A stretch of DNA of 64,000 nucleotides from Chloroflexota bacterium (GCA_029557965.1 JAKQIM010000003.1:1-64000), one strand, 5' to 3'. Numbered from the stretch's first letter, positions 37,022 through 45,478 are shown. Program-made: numbers and translations. The notes: generated from the sequence alone by a model not told the origin.

Positions 37022-38080
37022 TTACAGCTCTTGCTTCATGAAGTGCCGCCGGTAGTAGATGACAGCCAGCAAGAGCAGGAATTGGATGCTGGCAGGCAGG
37101 ATGGTGGAGAACTGGTCGAAGTAAAAGACCAGCAGGTTGACGGTGGTGAGGGAGAGCAGGAGGGCAAAGTAGCTGATTTGCAAACCGCGCTCCACCTGGC
37201 GCAAGAGCAGCAGGATGGTGCCGCCCACCAACATGAGCGCCACGGCGGCTTCGAATACCAGGCGGGCGGCGAACCAGTAGGGCCCGGCCGGGCCGGGGAT
37301 GGTGATCTCGGGGGCCAGGCGGGCGGCGGCAAAGCGGGAGACCTGGAGGATAGAGACCACTGCCAGGCCGCCCAGCCCGCCGACCAGCACGGCGCGCAGC
37401 GAGGTGCGGCGCACGTAATGCTGCTCGAAGGCCTGCCAGCGCAGCAGCCAGCGGCGCCAGAAGCCGGGCAGCTCGGGGGCCAGGTACAGCTCCTGGTGGT
37501 TCAGGTATTCCAAGAGCACCCCTGCCAGGCGGGCCTGGTCGGGGTGGTCGGCATCCAGGGCGATGGACTGCAAGCGAGCGCGCAGGCGCAGGTGTTCCTG
37601 GGGGTCCAGGTCGTGGTCGAGCACTTCTTGCAGCTCGTCCAGGGCCTGGTAGAGCTGGGCACGCGGCTGGCTGGGTGGGTTGCGGCGGATGCGCAGGTAG
37701 ACCAGCACGGTGACCAGGAAGAAGGCATAGATGATGGGGGCGGCGCCGGGGTAGAAGTAGTTGTTGCTTTGGGTGATGAATTTGCCGACTTCGTCAATGA
37801 AGAGGCCCACTCCGGTGCCGGCCAGGAGGCCCCCGAGGAGGTACACCCAGCGGTTGGCCAGGATGAGGGGCAAGAGGGCGGCGGCAAAGAGCAGCAGGCC
37901 GCCCCACAAGACGTGGGCGATGTGCAGCTCGCCGCCGCCAAGCTGGGGGTAACCGGTGATCTCAAGGAAGAGGCGGGTGAGGGCCACCGAGGCGGCGAAG
38001 CTGAGCAGGGTCAAGAGCAGGTAAGTTTCGGCACCCTGGCGTTTGACGGGGGTGCGGATGCGGCTGAGCATTGGGTTCAT
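37022..38080 (-). CDS. Multi-spanning membrane protein, unknown
   Basis: A 352-residue protein with about four membrane segments in the N-terminal half (LLLTLLSFAASVALT, VLWGGLLLFAAALLPLIL and others), a soluble helical middle with acidic and basic runs (about 130-220), then three or four more segments at the C-terminus. I recognise no family. Its ATG at 38080 overlaps the stop of the SpoIID-LamG gene by ATGA, so they are translationally coupled, and it may anchor or export that product. A longer frame to 38152 lies inside the upstream gene. Confidence 0.72.
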   Translation of the reverse strand: MNPMLSRIRTPVKRQGAETYLLLTLLSFAASVALTRLFLEITGYPQLGGGELHIAHVLWGGLLLFAAALLPLILANRWVYLLGGLLAGTGVGLFIDEVGKFITQSNNYFYPGAAPIIYAFFLVTVLVYLRIRRNPPSQPRAQLYQALDELQEVLDHDLDPQEHLRLRARLQSIALDADHPDQARLAGVLLEYLNHQELYLAPELPGFWRRWLLRWQAFEQHYVRRTSLRAVLVGGLGGLAVVSILQVSRFAAARLAPEITIPGPAGPYWFAARLVFEAAVALMLVGGTILLLLRQVERGLQISYFALLLSLTTVNLLVFYFDQFSTILPASIQFLLLLAVIYYRRHFMKQEL

Positions 38081-39726
38081 GGCAGGTCTTTCAAGATCAA
38101 GGGCAAGGCGATGCGATGGGTATAGCGGGGGTAGAGGTCCGAAGGCCACCATTCGGGGCCGTTGACGCTGCCGCCGTACAGGCGCTGGGCGTGGCTGGGT
38201 CCGCCGGGGGCGGCGGAGGTATCGTGGATGGTGTTGCCGAGGGCCTCGTCGAAGTGATACAGGGCCAGGGTGGCAGCATCGGGGGTGAAGACGGCGTTAG
38301 GCAGCGAGAAGGGCTGGGTATAGCGCAGGGTGCTGGAGAAGCGCAGCTCGTCCAGCCAGCCGCGGTAAAAAAGATCGGGTGGGGCTGCGCTTGTTTGTGA
38401 GACGGCATCGTGGCGCCAGGCGCCGACTGCCAGGTAGGGCGTGCCGGGCAGGGTGGGGGTGAGGGCATCGGGATAGCTGATATCGCCATCCGGGCCGCCG
38501 GCCGAGGCGTCCAGGCGGCCGTCGACGTACAACCACAACTGCCCATCGACGGCCCGGCGCTGGACGGCGATGTGGTGCCAGCGGTCATCTACCACCACGG
38601 CGTTCCCGCACAGGGTCAGGCTGTCGCTGATCGTTTGGCTGCCGCTGAGGGGTTGGCCGGTGACCCCCACCAGCAGGCGCCCGGCGTGAAGCGAGACGCC
38701 GTAGCCGGGATTTGGCTCGGGCAGCCAGCGGTCGAGCAAGATGCTGCCCAGGGTCCAATCTTGCCCCACGCCGCAGGTGAGGGTGAGGGATGTGGTGGGG
38801 TAAGCGGAGGGGCTGGCGCGCAGCCACCATTCGATGGTGAAATCTTGCGCCCCCACGTCTACGGGCGGGCCGGGTTCGTCGGTGGTGGGGTCATCCAGGG
38901 GGATGAGCAGGCGGTTTTCGCCGCTGTCGCCGGGCAGGCCGTTGAACTGCAGGGCCCAGCCGGCGGGGAAGGTGCGGGGGTAGATGAGCTGGGGGCTGCG
39001 CGCAGAATAGTAATAGCGCAGGATCTCATCCCAGGTGTAATCCTTATTCGCCAGTTCATTGGAGCCTTCCTGACTCATGCAAGTGCCGAGAGGGCAAGAA
39101 TCGGAATCGGCCCGGTAATAGGTGGGGAAGATCTCGCCTGCGGCGGTGGCGAGGCGCCAATCCCAGGTGTAGGCGATGGCCCGGTCTGTGCTCGGGCGGG
39201 TGGGGTTTTGGGGGGCGTACCACTGGCTGCAGGTGCTATCCCAAACGTCAAACTCAGCCGGGCGCCAGCCGCCGCGCGCCACCCAATACCAGGCGAACAT
39301 CTTGGTGGCCATGGCCCCGGCGCGCAGGGATTCGTCTCGGTAGTAGTAAGGCCACTCGTTGGGCAGAACATGCTGGAGGTAGTCGACGAAGTTGACCACC
39401 GTCACTGTATAGGGCGCGTCAACATCGCAGCGCCAGTCGCCGGTGACGGCGACGCGGATGGTGGCGGGCAGGGTGAGGGTGGCGGGCATGCTGGTGATGA
39501 AATCATTGAAATCCTGCCAGTCGGCGGCGCTCATCAGCGGGTAGCCGGCAGGGATGCCCGGCGCGGGCGGGTCCTGGCTGGGCGCGGCAGGGGTGGTTTG
39601 GGGGGTGTCGATGGTGCCGGCCGGGCCGATGGAGCCGGCCTGGGCGCGGGCCGCGGCATGCAGCAAAGCAAGAGCGAGCAGGGCTGCCAGGATGGGGAAA
39701 AACAGCAGGGCCTTGCGTTGGTTCAT
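38077..39726 (-). CDS. Secreted SpoIID-domain protein with LamG-like domain
   Basis: A 549-residue exported protein with a signal peptide (LLFFPILAALLALALLHAAARAQA). Residues about 85-230 match the SpoIID/LytB domain: VVNFVDYLQHVLPNEW, ESLRAGAMATKMFAWYW, TDRAIAYTW. A LamG/concanavalin-type jelly roll follows (about 275-500), and the protein ends in RIALPLILKDLP. SpoIID in Bacillus is a lytic transglycosylase; here no sporulation genes occur and the catalytic Glu-equivalent is not certain. The promoter is strong and nearly leaderless. A paralogue lies directly upstream. Confidence 0.82.
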   Translation of the reverse strand: MNQRKALLFFPILAALLALALLHAAARAQAGSIGPAGTIDTPQTTPAAPSQDPPAPGIPAGYPLMSAADWQDFNDFITSMPATLTLPATIRVAVTGDWRCDVDAPYTVTVVNFVDYLQHVLPNEWPYYYRDESLRAGAMATKMFAWYWVARGGWRPAEFDVWDSTCSQWYAPQNPTRPSTDRAIAYTWDWRLATAAGEIFPTYYRADSDSCPLGTCMSQEGSNELANKDYTWDEILRYYYSARSPQLIYPRTFPAGWALQFNGLPGDSGENRLLIPLDDPTTDEPGPPVDVGAQDFTIEWWLRASPSAYPTTSLTLTCGVGQDWTLGSILLDRWLPEPNPGYGVSLHAGRLLVGVTGQPLSGSQTISDSLTLCGNAVVVDDRWHHIAVQRRAVDGQLWLYVDGRLDASAGGPDGDISYPDALTPTLPGTPYLAVGAWRHDAVSQTSAAPPDLFYRGWLDELRFSSTLRYTQPFSLPNAVFTPDAATLALYHFDEALGNTIHDTSAAPGGPSHAQRLYGGSVNGPEWWPSDLYPRYTHRIALPLILKDLP

Positions 39727-39735
39727 CTTTGTTAG

Positions 39736-39764
39736 ATTGTAAGAGAGATTGGGGCAGGTGTCAA
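39736..39764 (-). promoter_or_regulatory. Strong promoter of the SpoIID-LamG gene
   Basis: Minus strand TTGACA (39764-39759), exactly 17 bases, TACAAT (39741-39736), then nine bases to the ATG. The leader would be only two or three bases. Confidence 0.75.
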
Positions 39765-39770
39765 ACAATT

Positions 39771-41132
39771 CTAATGACGGCCGCGGCGGGCCGCCCATAA
39801 GGCTGCCAGGCTGCCCAGCAGGCTGATGGCGCTGACGGCGACGCCGATAAGGATGGGCAGGTCGCCGTTGGCAAGCCCAGCCTGGCCCTGATCGGGCAAG
39901 GCGGCGGTGGCAATGACGGCCGGAGCGGCCGGGGCGGTGGGGAGGCTGAGCCCGGCGGGCGGCGGGGTGGGCGAGGAGGCGGGCGAGGTTGGCAGCGCGG
40001 CCACCAGGGCCTGCCCGCTGAGCGGCACTTGGGTGGGGGTAGGCGTGGGAGATGGATCCTGGCGGCAGGCCGAAGGGCGGCTGCGCGGGGCCAGGGGGTC
40101 ACACGGCGGCGGGGGCGATGCGCTGGGCTCGAGATACCAGACCTCGGCACCGGAATAATAGAAGAGCAGGATCTCATTCCAGGCGTAGCCATCGAGGGCC
40201 AGCTCTTGCGAGCCAACCTGGCTCAAGCAGAAGCCCGGCGAGCAGTCATACAGGTCGGAATGCTTGTGGTAAGCCTGGAAGAGCCTGCCACTGCGCGTCA
40301 GGCGCCAGTCCCAGGTGAAATCGACGGCCCGGTCGGTGGCCTGGCGGGCGTACTCGGGGTTGTAGGCCTGGTCGCAGACGCTGCCGTACAGGTCGGCGTC
40401 ATCCCATTTGCCGCCGCGGTTGATCCAATACCAGGCATAGGTCTTGATGGCCATAGCGCCGGCGCGGTAGGATTCTTCGCTCCATTCCCGGCCGGGCGTA
40501 TCGGGGTGCCATTCGGTGGGCAGTACGTGTTTGATGTAGAAGTTGAAGTCTACCACTTCGATGGTGTAAGGCACGGTCAGGCTGCAGCGCCAATTGTCGG
40601 CCGGGAGGCGCAGGCGGATGGTGGCGGGCAGGGTCAGGGTCTCGGTGGCGGCGAGGAAGGCTTGAAAATCGCGCTGCTCTTGGGCCGAAAGCTCGGGCAA
40701 GCCAAAGAGCCCGCTGGGCGGAAGTGAGTGGGTGACGGGGCGTTCTTGCAGATGGGGGGTGAGGATGATGGTATCACCGGCAGCCAGGTACACGTTTTGC
40801 ATGCGCCATTCGCCGTAGCCGGGTGCGGTGACGCTGACGGTGACGGCGCGTTGGGGTTGGGGCAGGGCGATGGCGGGCCAATCGAAGCTGCCGGCAGAGT
40901 CGCTGGTCAGGTCCAGGCCCAGCTCAAGGGCGCGGATGTGGGCGGCGGGGATGGGTTGGCCGGTGGCCTGGTCCAGCACCTGCCCACGCAGGCCGGCCAG
41001 GTAGCGGGATGCAGCCTGCGCCGTTTGCGCTTCAACCGAGGCGTGGGCCTGGCGGGCAAAAAGGAAGCAGGCCACCAGGACTGAAAGCGCAGATAAGACG
41101 GCAAGAAAAAGGAAAAGCGAGCGCCCCTTCAT
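39771..41132 (-). CDS. Secreted SpoIID-domain protein with Ig-like domain and C-terminal anchor
   Basis: A 453-residue exported protein. A signal peptide (FLFLAVLSALSVLVACFLF) is followed by a carboxypeptidase-regulatory-like Ig fold (about 48-135), a SpoIID/LytB domain (about 155-330) with VVDFNFYIKHVLPTEW, ESYRAGAMAIKTYAWYWI and TDRAVDFTW, a Pro-rich stretch and a C-terminal membrane helix ending ALWAARRGRH. It is a diverged paralogue of the SpoIID-LamG protein but anchored rather than carrying the LPxxxK tail. An extended -10 lies six bases before the ATG. Confidence 0.82.
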   Translation of the reverse strand: MKGRSLFLFLAVLSALSVLVACFLFARQAHASVEAQTAQAASRYLAGLRGQVLDQATGQPIPAAHIRALELGLDLTSDSAGSFDWPAIALPQPQRAVTVSVTAPGYGEWRMQNVYLAAGDTIILTPHLQERPVTHSLPPSGLFGLPELSAQEQRDFQAFLAATETLTLPATIRLRLPADNWRCSLTVPYTIEVVDFNFYIKHVLPTEWHPDTPGREWSEESYRAGAMAIKTYAWYWINRGGKWDDADLYGSVCDQAYNPEYARQATDRAVDFTWDWRLTRSGRLFQAYHKHSDLYDCSPGFCLSQVGSQELALDGYAWNEILLFYYSGAEVWYLEPSASPPPPCDPLAPRSRPSACRQDPSPTPTPTQVPLSGQALVAALPTSPASSPTPPPAGLSLPTAPAAPAVIATAALPDQGQAGLANGDLPILIGVAVSAISLLGSLAALWAARRGRH

Positions 41133-41138
41133 GGGAGA

Positions 41139-41147
41139 ATTCTATCA
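41139..41147 (-). promoter_or_regulatory. Extended -10 of the second SpoIID gene
   Basis: Minus strand TG-A-TAGAAT, ending six bases before the ATG at 41132. No Shine-Dalgarno is visible. Confidence 0.5.
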
Positions 41148-41179
41148 TGATGTGCCAAGGGGGGCTGCGAAATCAAGAT

Positions 41180-41938
41180 TCAACCTGGCGCTTTGACCTG
41201 GGGCCAGGCGCTTTCTACGAGTGCGGGCAAGACGATGCCGGAAGGCCCCTGGATGGAATAAGAGACGTATTCGGTGAGGGGTGTTGGCTCTGGATTGATC
41301 TCAACTACGGGCTTGTCCCGCTCTAGGGCATAGTAGGGCAGAGAAGCCGCCGGGTTCACCAGCCCGGATGTGCCGATCGAGAAGAAGAGGTCGCAGGTCT
41401 TGGCGGCAGTGATAGCGGCTTGCAGGGCCTGGGGCGGCAGGTTCTCGTTGAACCAAACCACGTCGGGGCGCAGCAGGCCGCCGCAGCGCGGGCAGCGGGG
41501 CGGAATTTCGCCGGTTTCGGCCCATTGTTCGACCGGTTGGTCTTCGCTGAAGCATTTGACGCGCCGAATGCTGCCGTGGAGCTCGATCACATTGGGGCTG
41601 CCCGCCTTTTGATGCAGGCCGTCGATGTTCTGGGTGATCAGGGTGAGTCCCGGCCCGCGCCGGGCCATCTCGGCCAGGGCAAAATGGCCGGGGTTGGGCT
41701 GCACCTGTTCCACCAGGGTGCGCCGCCAGGCGTACCACTCCCAAACCAGGGGCGGGTTGCGTTGGAAGGCCTGCGGCGTGGCCAGCTCCTGTGGATCGTA
41801 CTGCGCCCATAAGCCAGACTGGGCTTGGCGGAAGGTGGGAACGCCGCTTTCGGCTGAAATGCCGGCGCCGGTGAGCACGGCAATCTGTGCGGCAGCGCGA
41901 ACAACCTCGATCAGTTGTGGGGGGAATTTGGCAGACAT
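41180..41938 (-). CDS. Sirtuin, NAD-dependent protein deacylase
   Basis: A 252-residue Sir2 protein that removes acyl groups from lysines using NAD+. Motifs GAGISAESGVPTFR, ITQNIDGLH and the catalytic His121 (ELHGSIR) are present. Y69 and R72 (YAWR) match the Tyr-x-x-Arg pair of desuccinylating sirtuins. The zinc site keeps C129, C149 and C152, but the fourth position is E132, so the usual four-Cys site is incomplete. The MBL gene ends six bases upstream, so it belongs to that operon. Confidence 0.92.
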   Translation of the reverse strand: MSAKFPPQLIEVVRAAAQIAVLTGAGISAESGVPTFRQAQSGLWAQYDPQELATPQAFQRNPPLVWEWYAWRRTLVEQVQPNPGHFALAEMARRGPGLTLITQNIDGLHQKAGSPNVIELHGSIRRVKCFSEDQPVEQWAETGEIPPRCPRCGGLLRPDVVWFNENLPPQALQAAITAAKTCDLFFSIGTSGLVNPAASLPYYALERDKPVVEINPEPTPLTEYVSYSIQGPSGIVLPALVESAWPQVKAPG

Positions 41939-41944
41939 GGGCGA

Positions 41945-42853
41945 TCAACCATTGGGGAGGCGGTATTTGTGCCAGTAGCGATAGATGCCATCGGCCGAGG
42001 TGCTGGGTGGGTTGGCCACTTGCTGCGCTTCGACGGCCGAGGCATCCAGGCCGCTGTGGATGGCGCGCTGGCGCTCGAAGGCCAGGTACATCTGTTGTAG
42101 GTCTTCGATCGTTGGGCCGGTGGGCATGACCTGCTCGATCCAGGCGTTGAGATCGGCCAACATCTGCGCCACAGTCTGTAGATGCCAGGGAGCGTCTGGG
42201 TAGACGCCAAAATGGGTCGGGGCAATGCGGGCCGGCTGCCTGGCTTGCAAGCGCTGGATGCTGGTACGCCATTGTTCAAGGTTCAAGTCGGGCGGCGGCG
42301 TGGGCAGGCTGATGTAAGGCTGGCCGCCCAGGCGAATGCCGCCGATATCGCCGCTGAAGCAGATATCTTCCACCAGGTAAGCGTATTGGTGCTTGGCATG
42401 GCCGGGAGAATCGATGGCCTGGATCGTCAGCCCGTTGACGTCAACCACCTGCTCATCTTGCAGCACCGAGAGGCGGTCTTCGGGGACGGCCAAAAAATCG
42501 CCCCACAGGGTTTGCATGCGGTCGCCGTAGATCATGGATGCGCTGGCGATCAATCTTTGCGGGTCGAGCATGTGCGGCGCGCCGCGCGGGTGTACGTAGA
42601 CGCGGGCGCCCTGGCGGGCCAGCCAACCGGCAGCCCCGGCATGATCCAGGTGGATGTGGGTCAAGAAGACATCGCTGATATCCCCGGGCCGAAGGTTATG
42701 CCCGGCCAGGGCTTCAACCAGGGCCGGGATGGTAGATCCGGGGCCGGTTTCGACCAGGATCCCGCCCTGTGCGTGCGGAATGAGGTAGACCGCAATCGTA
42801 CCGGGCTGGGACTGAAAGTTAAGATCGAGGGTGTGAACTTGAGGCGTAAGCAT
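41945..42853 (-). CDS. MBL-fold metallo-hydrolase
   Basis: A 302-residue metallo-beta-lactamase-fold hydrolase with the metal motif THIHLDHAG and later His/Asp ligands in DSPGHAKHQ and FSGDIGG. The C-terminal 80 residues are helical, as in MBL enzymes with substrate caps. Substrate unknown. AGGA lies seven bases before the start. It sits between the methyltransferase and the sirtuin in an apparent operon. Confidence 0.88.
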   Translation of the reverse strand: MLTPQVHTLDLNFQSQPGTIAVYLIPHAQGGILVETGPGSTIPALVEALAGHNLRPGDISDVFLTHIHLDHAGAAGWLARQGARVYVHPRGAPHMLDPQRLIASASMIYGDRMQTLWGDFLAVPEDRLSVLQDEQVVDVNGLTIQAIDSPGHAKHQYAYLVEDICFSGDIGGIRLGGQPYISLPTPPPDLNLEQWRTSIQRLQARQPARIAPTHFGVYPDAPWHLQTVAQMLADLNAWIEQVMPTGPTIEDLQQMYLAFERQRAIHSGLDASAVEAQQVANPPSTSADGIYRYWHKYRLPNG

Positions 42854-42886
42854 CGTTTATCCTGAAGAATGCGAATGGTGGCAGGG

Positions 42887-44059
42887 TCATTTTTGGCTGG
42901 TCAGAACATGGAAGCGCCCGGTTTCTTTGACCGCCTGGACGCTGCCAAAGATTTGCGCCATCAGGCGGTCGTAACGGATGAAGCGGTTGGCAACCAGGGT
43001 GAGCAGGCCGCCGGGCTTAAGCACCTGGTGGGCGTGGGCGATGAGAGTATGGGCCACCTGGTAGTCTACTTCTTTGCCGGTGTGGAAGGGCGGGTTGGAC
43101 AGCACCAGGTCGTATTGGCGCCCGGCGACCGGCTCCAGCAGGTCGCCCGCCAATGCCTGGGCGGCGGGGATTTGATTGCGCAAGAGGTTTTCTTGGGTCG
43201 CTTCGATTGCCAGCAGGTTGTTGTCCACCAGGTCAACACGGCCCGCACCCAGGCGGCTGGCGTACATGCCGATGATGCCGCAGCCGCAGCCGATATCCAA
43301 CACATCGACGCCCTGGGGTATGGCAAGGGTTTCGAGCAACAAGGCAGTGCCTTCGTCTAGCTGGTCATACGAAAAGACGCCTGGCAGGCTGTGGATCATG
43401 AAGGACTGCCCGCGGATGGCGATCTCAAATTGGTGCCAGGTGCCGGGTGCGATGCCCGGTTCGGCGGCCCAGGGCGGCAGCGGCAGGGGGGAATGGGGCT
43501 TGAGCATGCGGGCGGCGCGGTGGCCTTTTTTGTAGCCCAGGATGCCGGCGGTCCCGAAGAGCTGGGCGGCATCTTTGAGCACTGCCTGGATGCCCTCGTC
43601 GTTGGCGCCAGCGAGGTAGAATGCGCCGCCCGGTGCCAGGGCGGCATGGGCTTGCAGAAGCCAACGGCGAGCCAGCTTGCGCCCCTTGGGCAAGAGCATG
43701 GCAGCCGCCTGGCACGTGCCTGGGGCCAGGGAGAGGCTGGTGAGGACCTGGGCATTGTGAACCTGGTTGATCTCCAGGGTTTTGTGGGTCATTGCAAGGG
43801 CTGATGCCAGGCTGTCGGCAGCCCAAAGCCAGCCCTGCGGCACCCGGTGCGCCAGGATCGCGGCCAATGCGCCATGACCGCTGCCCAGTAGAAGGATCTG
43901 CCCGGCAGGCGGGGCCTGCACTGCATCTGCCAGCAGGGCTGCGCCAGGAGAAACATTGTCCCAACCGGGTAAGCCGGGCTTGGAGACGAATTGGATCGCC
44001 TGCCCGGCCAGGTTGGCATGAAAGGTTTGGGGTTGGTAGTAAGGAAAGGCGTCTGTCAT
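42887..44059 (-). CDS. RsmC-like class I methyltransferase
   Basis: A 390-residue protein with two methyltransferase-like halves. The C-terminal half is complete: VLDIGCGCGIIGMYASRLGAG (motif I, split here) and the catalytic LSNPPFHTG typical of N2-guanine methyltransferases. The N-terminal half is degenerate, as in RsmC and RlmG, which methylate ribosomal guanines. The start overlaps the stop of the DUF3267 gene (ATGA). The exact rRNA position cannot be assigned. Confidence 0.83.
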   Translation of the reverse strand: MTDAFPYYQPQTFHANLAGQAIQFVSKPGLPGWDNVSPGAALLADAVQAPPAGQILLLGSGHGALAAILAHRVPQGWLWAADSLASALAMTHKTLEINQVHNAQVLTSLSLAPGTCQAAAMLLPKGRKLARRWLLQAHAALAPGGAFYLAGANDEGIQAVLKDAAQLFGTAGILGYKKGHRAARMLKPHSPLPLPPWAAEPGIAPGTWHQFEIAIRGQSFMIHSLPGVFSYDQLDEGTALLLETLAIPQGVDVLDIGCGCGIIGMYASRLGAGRVDLVDNNLLAIEATQENLLRNQIPAAQALAGDLLEPVAGRQYDLVLSNPPFHTGKEVDYQVAHTLIAHAHQVLKPGGLLTLVANRFIRYDRLMAQIFGSVQAVKETGRFHVLTSQK

Positions 44060-44658
44060 GGTGCAGCTTCGCTTGCCACGAAAACCTCAAAGGCATCGCC
44101 GCTGTCGCGCACCAGGGCTTCTGGAGGGTAACGCAGAATCCAGGCCACCACGAACAGGTCGCCAACTGCGCCCGAGGCATTTAATGCGGCGGTGATGACC
44201 AGGTAGTGGATCACGGCGATGGGGACAAAGGCGATCAGCAGCAGCGCGAGAAGCGAGATGAGCACAAAAGGCCCCAATCCTACGAAAACGTACTGGCTGC
44301 GAGGTATGTACCAGCCGGGGGCGGCGGCATAGGCATACAGGCCTTTAAAGCCAAACAGCGGGCGCTCTTGGGTGAAAAGCCAAAAGAAAAGGCCGTGGAT
44401 CAATTCGTGGGCAATGATCATGACGCAGTATGCCGCGATCAGGATGAGCAGGCCCTGGATGGCGTCTGCGCCGGTGAAAGTGCCGCCGGTCAGCGCGTAT
44501 GCCGGGCGTAGGGATGCGGCAGCAAGTTGAAAAAGCCAGTAAAACAAGAGCAGCAGCGGCAGGGCGGCCAGGTTGAGCAGCAAGGCGGGCCCTTTCTTCG
44601 ATAGATCGAGGCGATAGTGCGGGTGATAATGCTCGGGGAGGTCGTGGACAGGTTTCAT
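44056..44658 (-). CDS. DUF3267 membrane metalloprotease-like protein
   Basis: A 200-residue membrane protein with about four helices. HELIHG (H84, E85, H88) gives the HExxH zinc motif, and the later GLGPF fits DUF3267 proteins, which are thought to be membrane metalloproteases. I chose the ATG at 44658: a TATAAT lies seven bases upstream and the longer frame continues through the promoter. It is coupled to the methyltransferase. Substrate unknown. Confidence 0.8.
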   Translation of the reverse strand: MKPVHDLPEHYHPHYRLDLSKKGPALLLNLAALPLLLLFYWLFQLAAASLRPAYALTGGTFTGADAIQGLLILIAAYCVMIIAHELIHGLFFWLFTQERPLFGFKGLYAYAAAPGWYIPRSQYVFVGLGPFVLISLLALLLIAFVPIAVIHYLVITAALNASGAVGDLFVVAWILRYPPEALVRDSGDAFEVFVASEAAP

Positions 44659-44665
44659 GATCCCA

Positions 44666-44671
44666 ATTATA
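44666..44671 (-). promoter_or_regulatory. -10 of the DUF3267 gene (leaderless)
   Basis: Minus strand TATAAT ending seven bases before the ATG at 44658. No good -35 is seen. It is divergent from the rplY promoter. Confidence 0.45.
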
Positions 44672-44686
44672 GCTGCAAGATGGCTA

Positions 44687-44715
44687 TTGACGAAAAGAAA
44701 TAAAGCGGCTAAAAT
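44687..44715 (+). promoter_or_regulatory. rplY promoter
   Basis: TTGACG (44687-44692), exactly 17 bases, TAAAAT (44710-44715). The start is expected near 44722, giving a leader of about 100 bases. Confidence 0.7.
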
Positions 44716-44719
44716 TCTT

Positions 44720-44797
44720 GGTCGGCCTTTCGGCCACCATTCAACCGGCGCAAGCCGGAATATTACTGTAGAGCGAAGGTAACCCTCAGGAAGAGGG
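44720..44797 (+). promoter_or_regulatory. Structured rplY leader with three hairpins
   Basis: Three stems in series: GGT-C-GGCC with GGCC-ACC (44720-44738), CCGGC-GCAA-GCCGG with a GNRA tetraloop (44745-44758), and CCCTC-AGGAA-GAGGG (44783-44797). The ribosome binding site GAGGAAGG follows. L25-family proteins bind 5S rRNA, so autogenous control through this leader is possible. Confidence 0.5.
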
Positions 44798-44822
44798 TGA
44801 GAGGCGCTCGAGGAAGGAAACA

Positions 44823-45461
44823 ATGGATAAGATCGTTCTTAAAGCAGCTCAGCGTCCGGTTATTGGCAAGCAGGTCAAGGTATTGCGTCGCGAAGGCCAA
44901 CTCCCGGCAGTCATTTACGGGCGCCACACCGAGCCAATGCCTATTTCGATGAATGCCAAGGAAGCCGGCCGGATCCTGAACGGGCTTGCGCTGTCGGCCC
45001 TGGTGACGGTGGACGTGGATGGAAAGCCTTACACGGCCCTGGTGCGCGAAAAACAACGTCACCCGATCCTGGGCTCTCTGGTACACGTGGACTTCATGGC
45101 TGTTTCGATGACCGAAAAACTGCGCGCCACCGTGTCGGTGCGTATAGATGGCATCTCGCCGGCGGTCAAAGATTACAACGGCATTTTGATGACCGGTGTG
45201 AACGACCTGCAGGTTGAGTGCTTGCCGCAGGATCTGCCCGAGGTGATCACGGTGGACGTTTCGGGGCTGAAGTCGATTGGCTCTGGTCTCTACGTCCGCG
45301 ATCTGAAGGTGTCTGATAAGGTCAAGATTTTGACCGACGTGGATGCCATGCTGGTGTTGGTCACTTCTCAGGGTGACGAAACCGCTCCGGCAGCAGTGGC
45401 CGAGCCTGGTGCTGGCGAGCCTGAAGTTGTGGAACACGGTAAGAAAGAAGAAGAAGAGTAA
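44823..45461 (+). CDS. rplY: 50S ribosomal protein L25 (CTC/TL5 type)
   Basis: A 212-residue L25/CTC-type protein that binds 5S rRNA. The N-terminal domain (LPAVIYGRHTEPMPISM) is the 5S-binding part, followed by the CTC domain (VHVDFMAVSMTEKLRATV) and a disordered acidic tail (EPGAGEPEVVEHGKKEEEE). GAGGAAGG lies close before the ATG. The promoter and a three-hairpin leader are present. The gene ends shortly before a perfect 19-bp hairpin. Confidence 0.95.
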   Translation: MDKIVLKAAQRPVIGKQVKVLRREGQLPAVIYGRHTEPMPISMNAKEAGRILNGLALSALVTVDVDGKPYTALVREKQRHPILGSLVHVDFMAVSMTEKLRATVSVRIDGISPAVKDYNGILMTGVNDLQVECLPQDLPEVITVDVSGLKSIGSGLYVRDLKVSDKVKILTDVDAMLVLVTSQGDETAPAAVAEPGAGEPEVVEHGKKEEEE

Positions 45462-45478
45462 TCCTGGCGCGATTTGCT

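Noticed and set aside
36941-38125. 394-codon open frame opposite the membrane protein gene
   Set aside because: Gln/Gly/Glu-rich shadow of a coupled real gene; no ribosome site.
38410-39735. 441-codon open frame opposite the SpoIID-LamG gene
   Set aside because: The sense strand has signal peptide, domains and promoter; this is a shadow.
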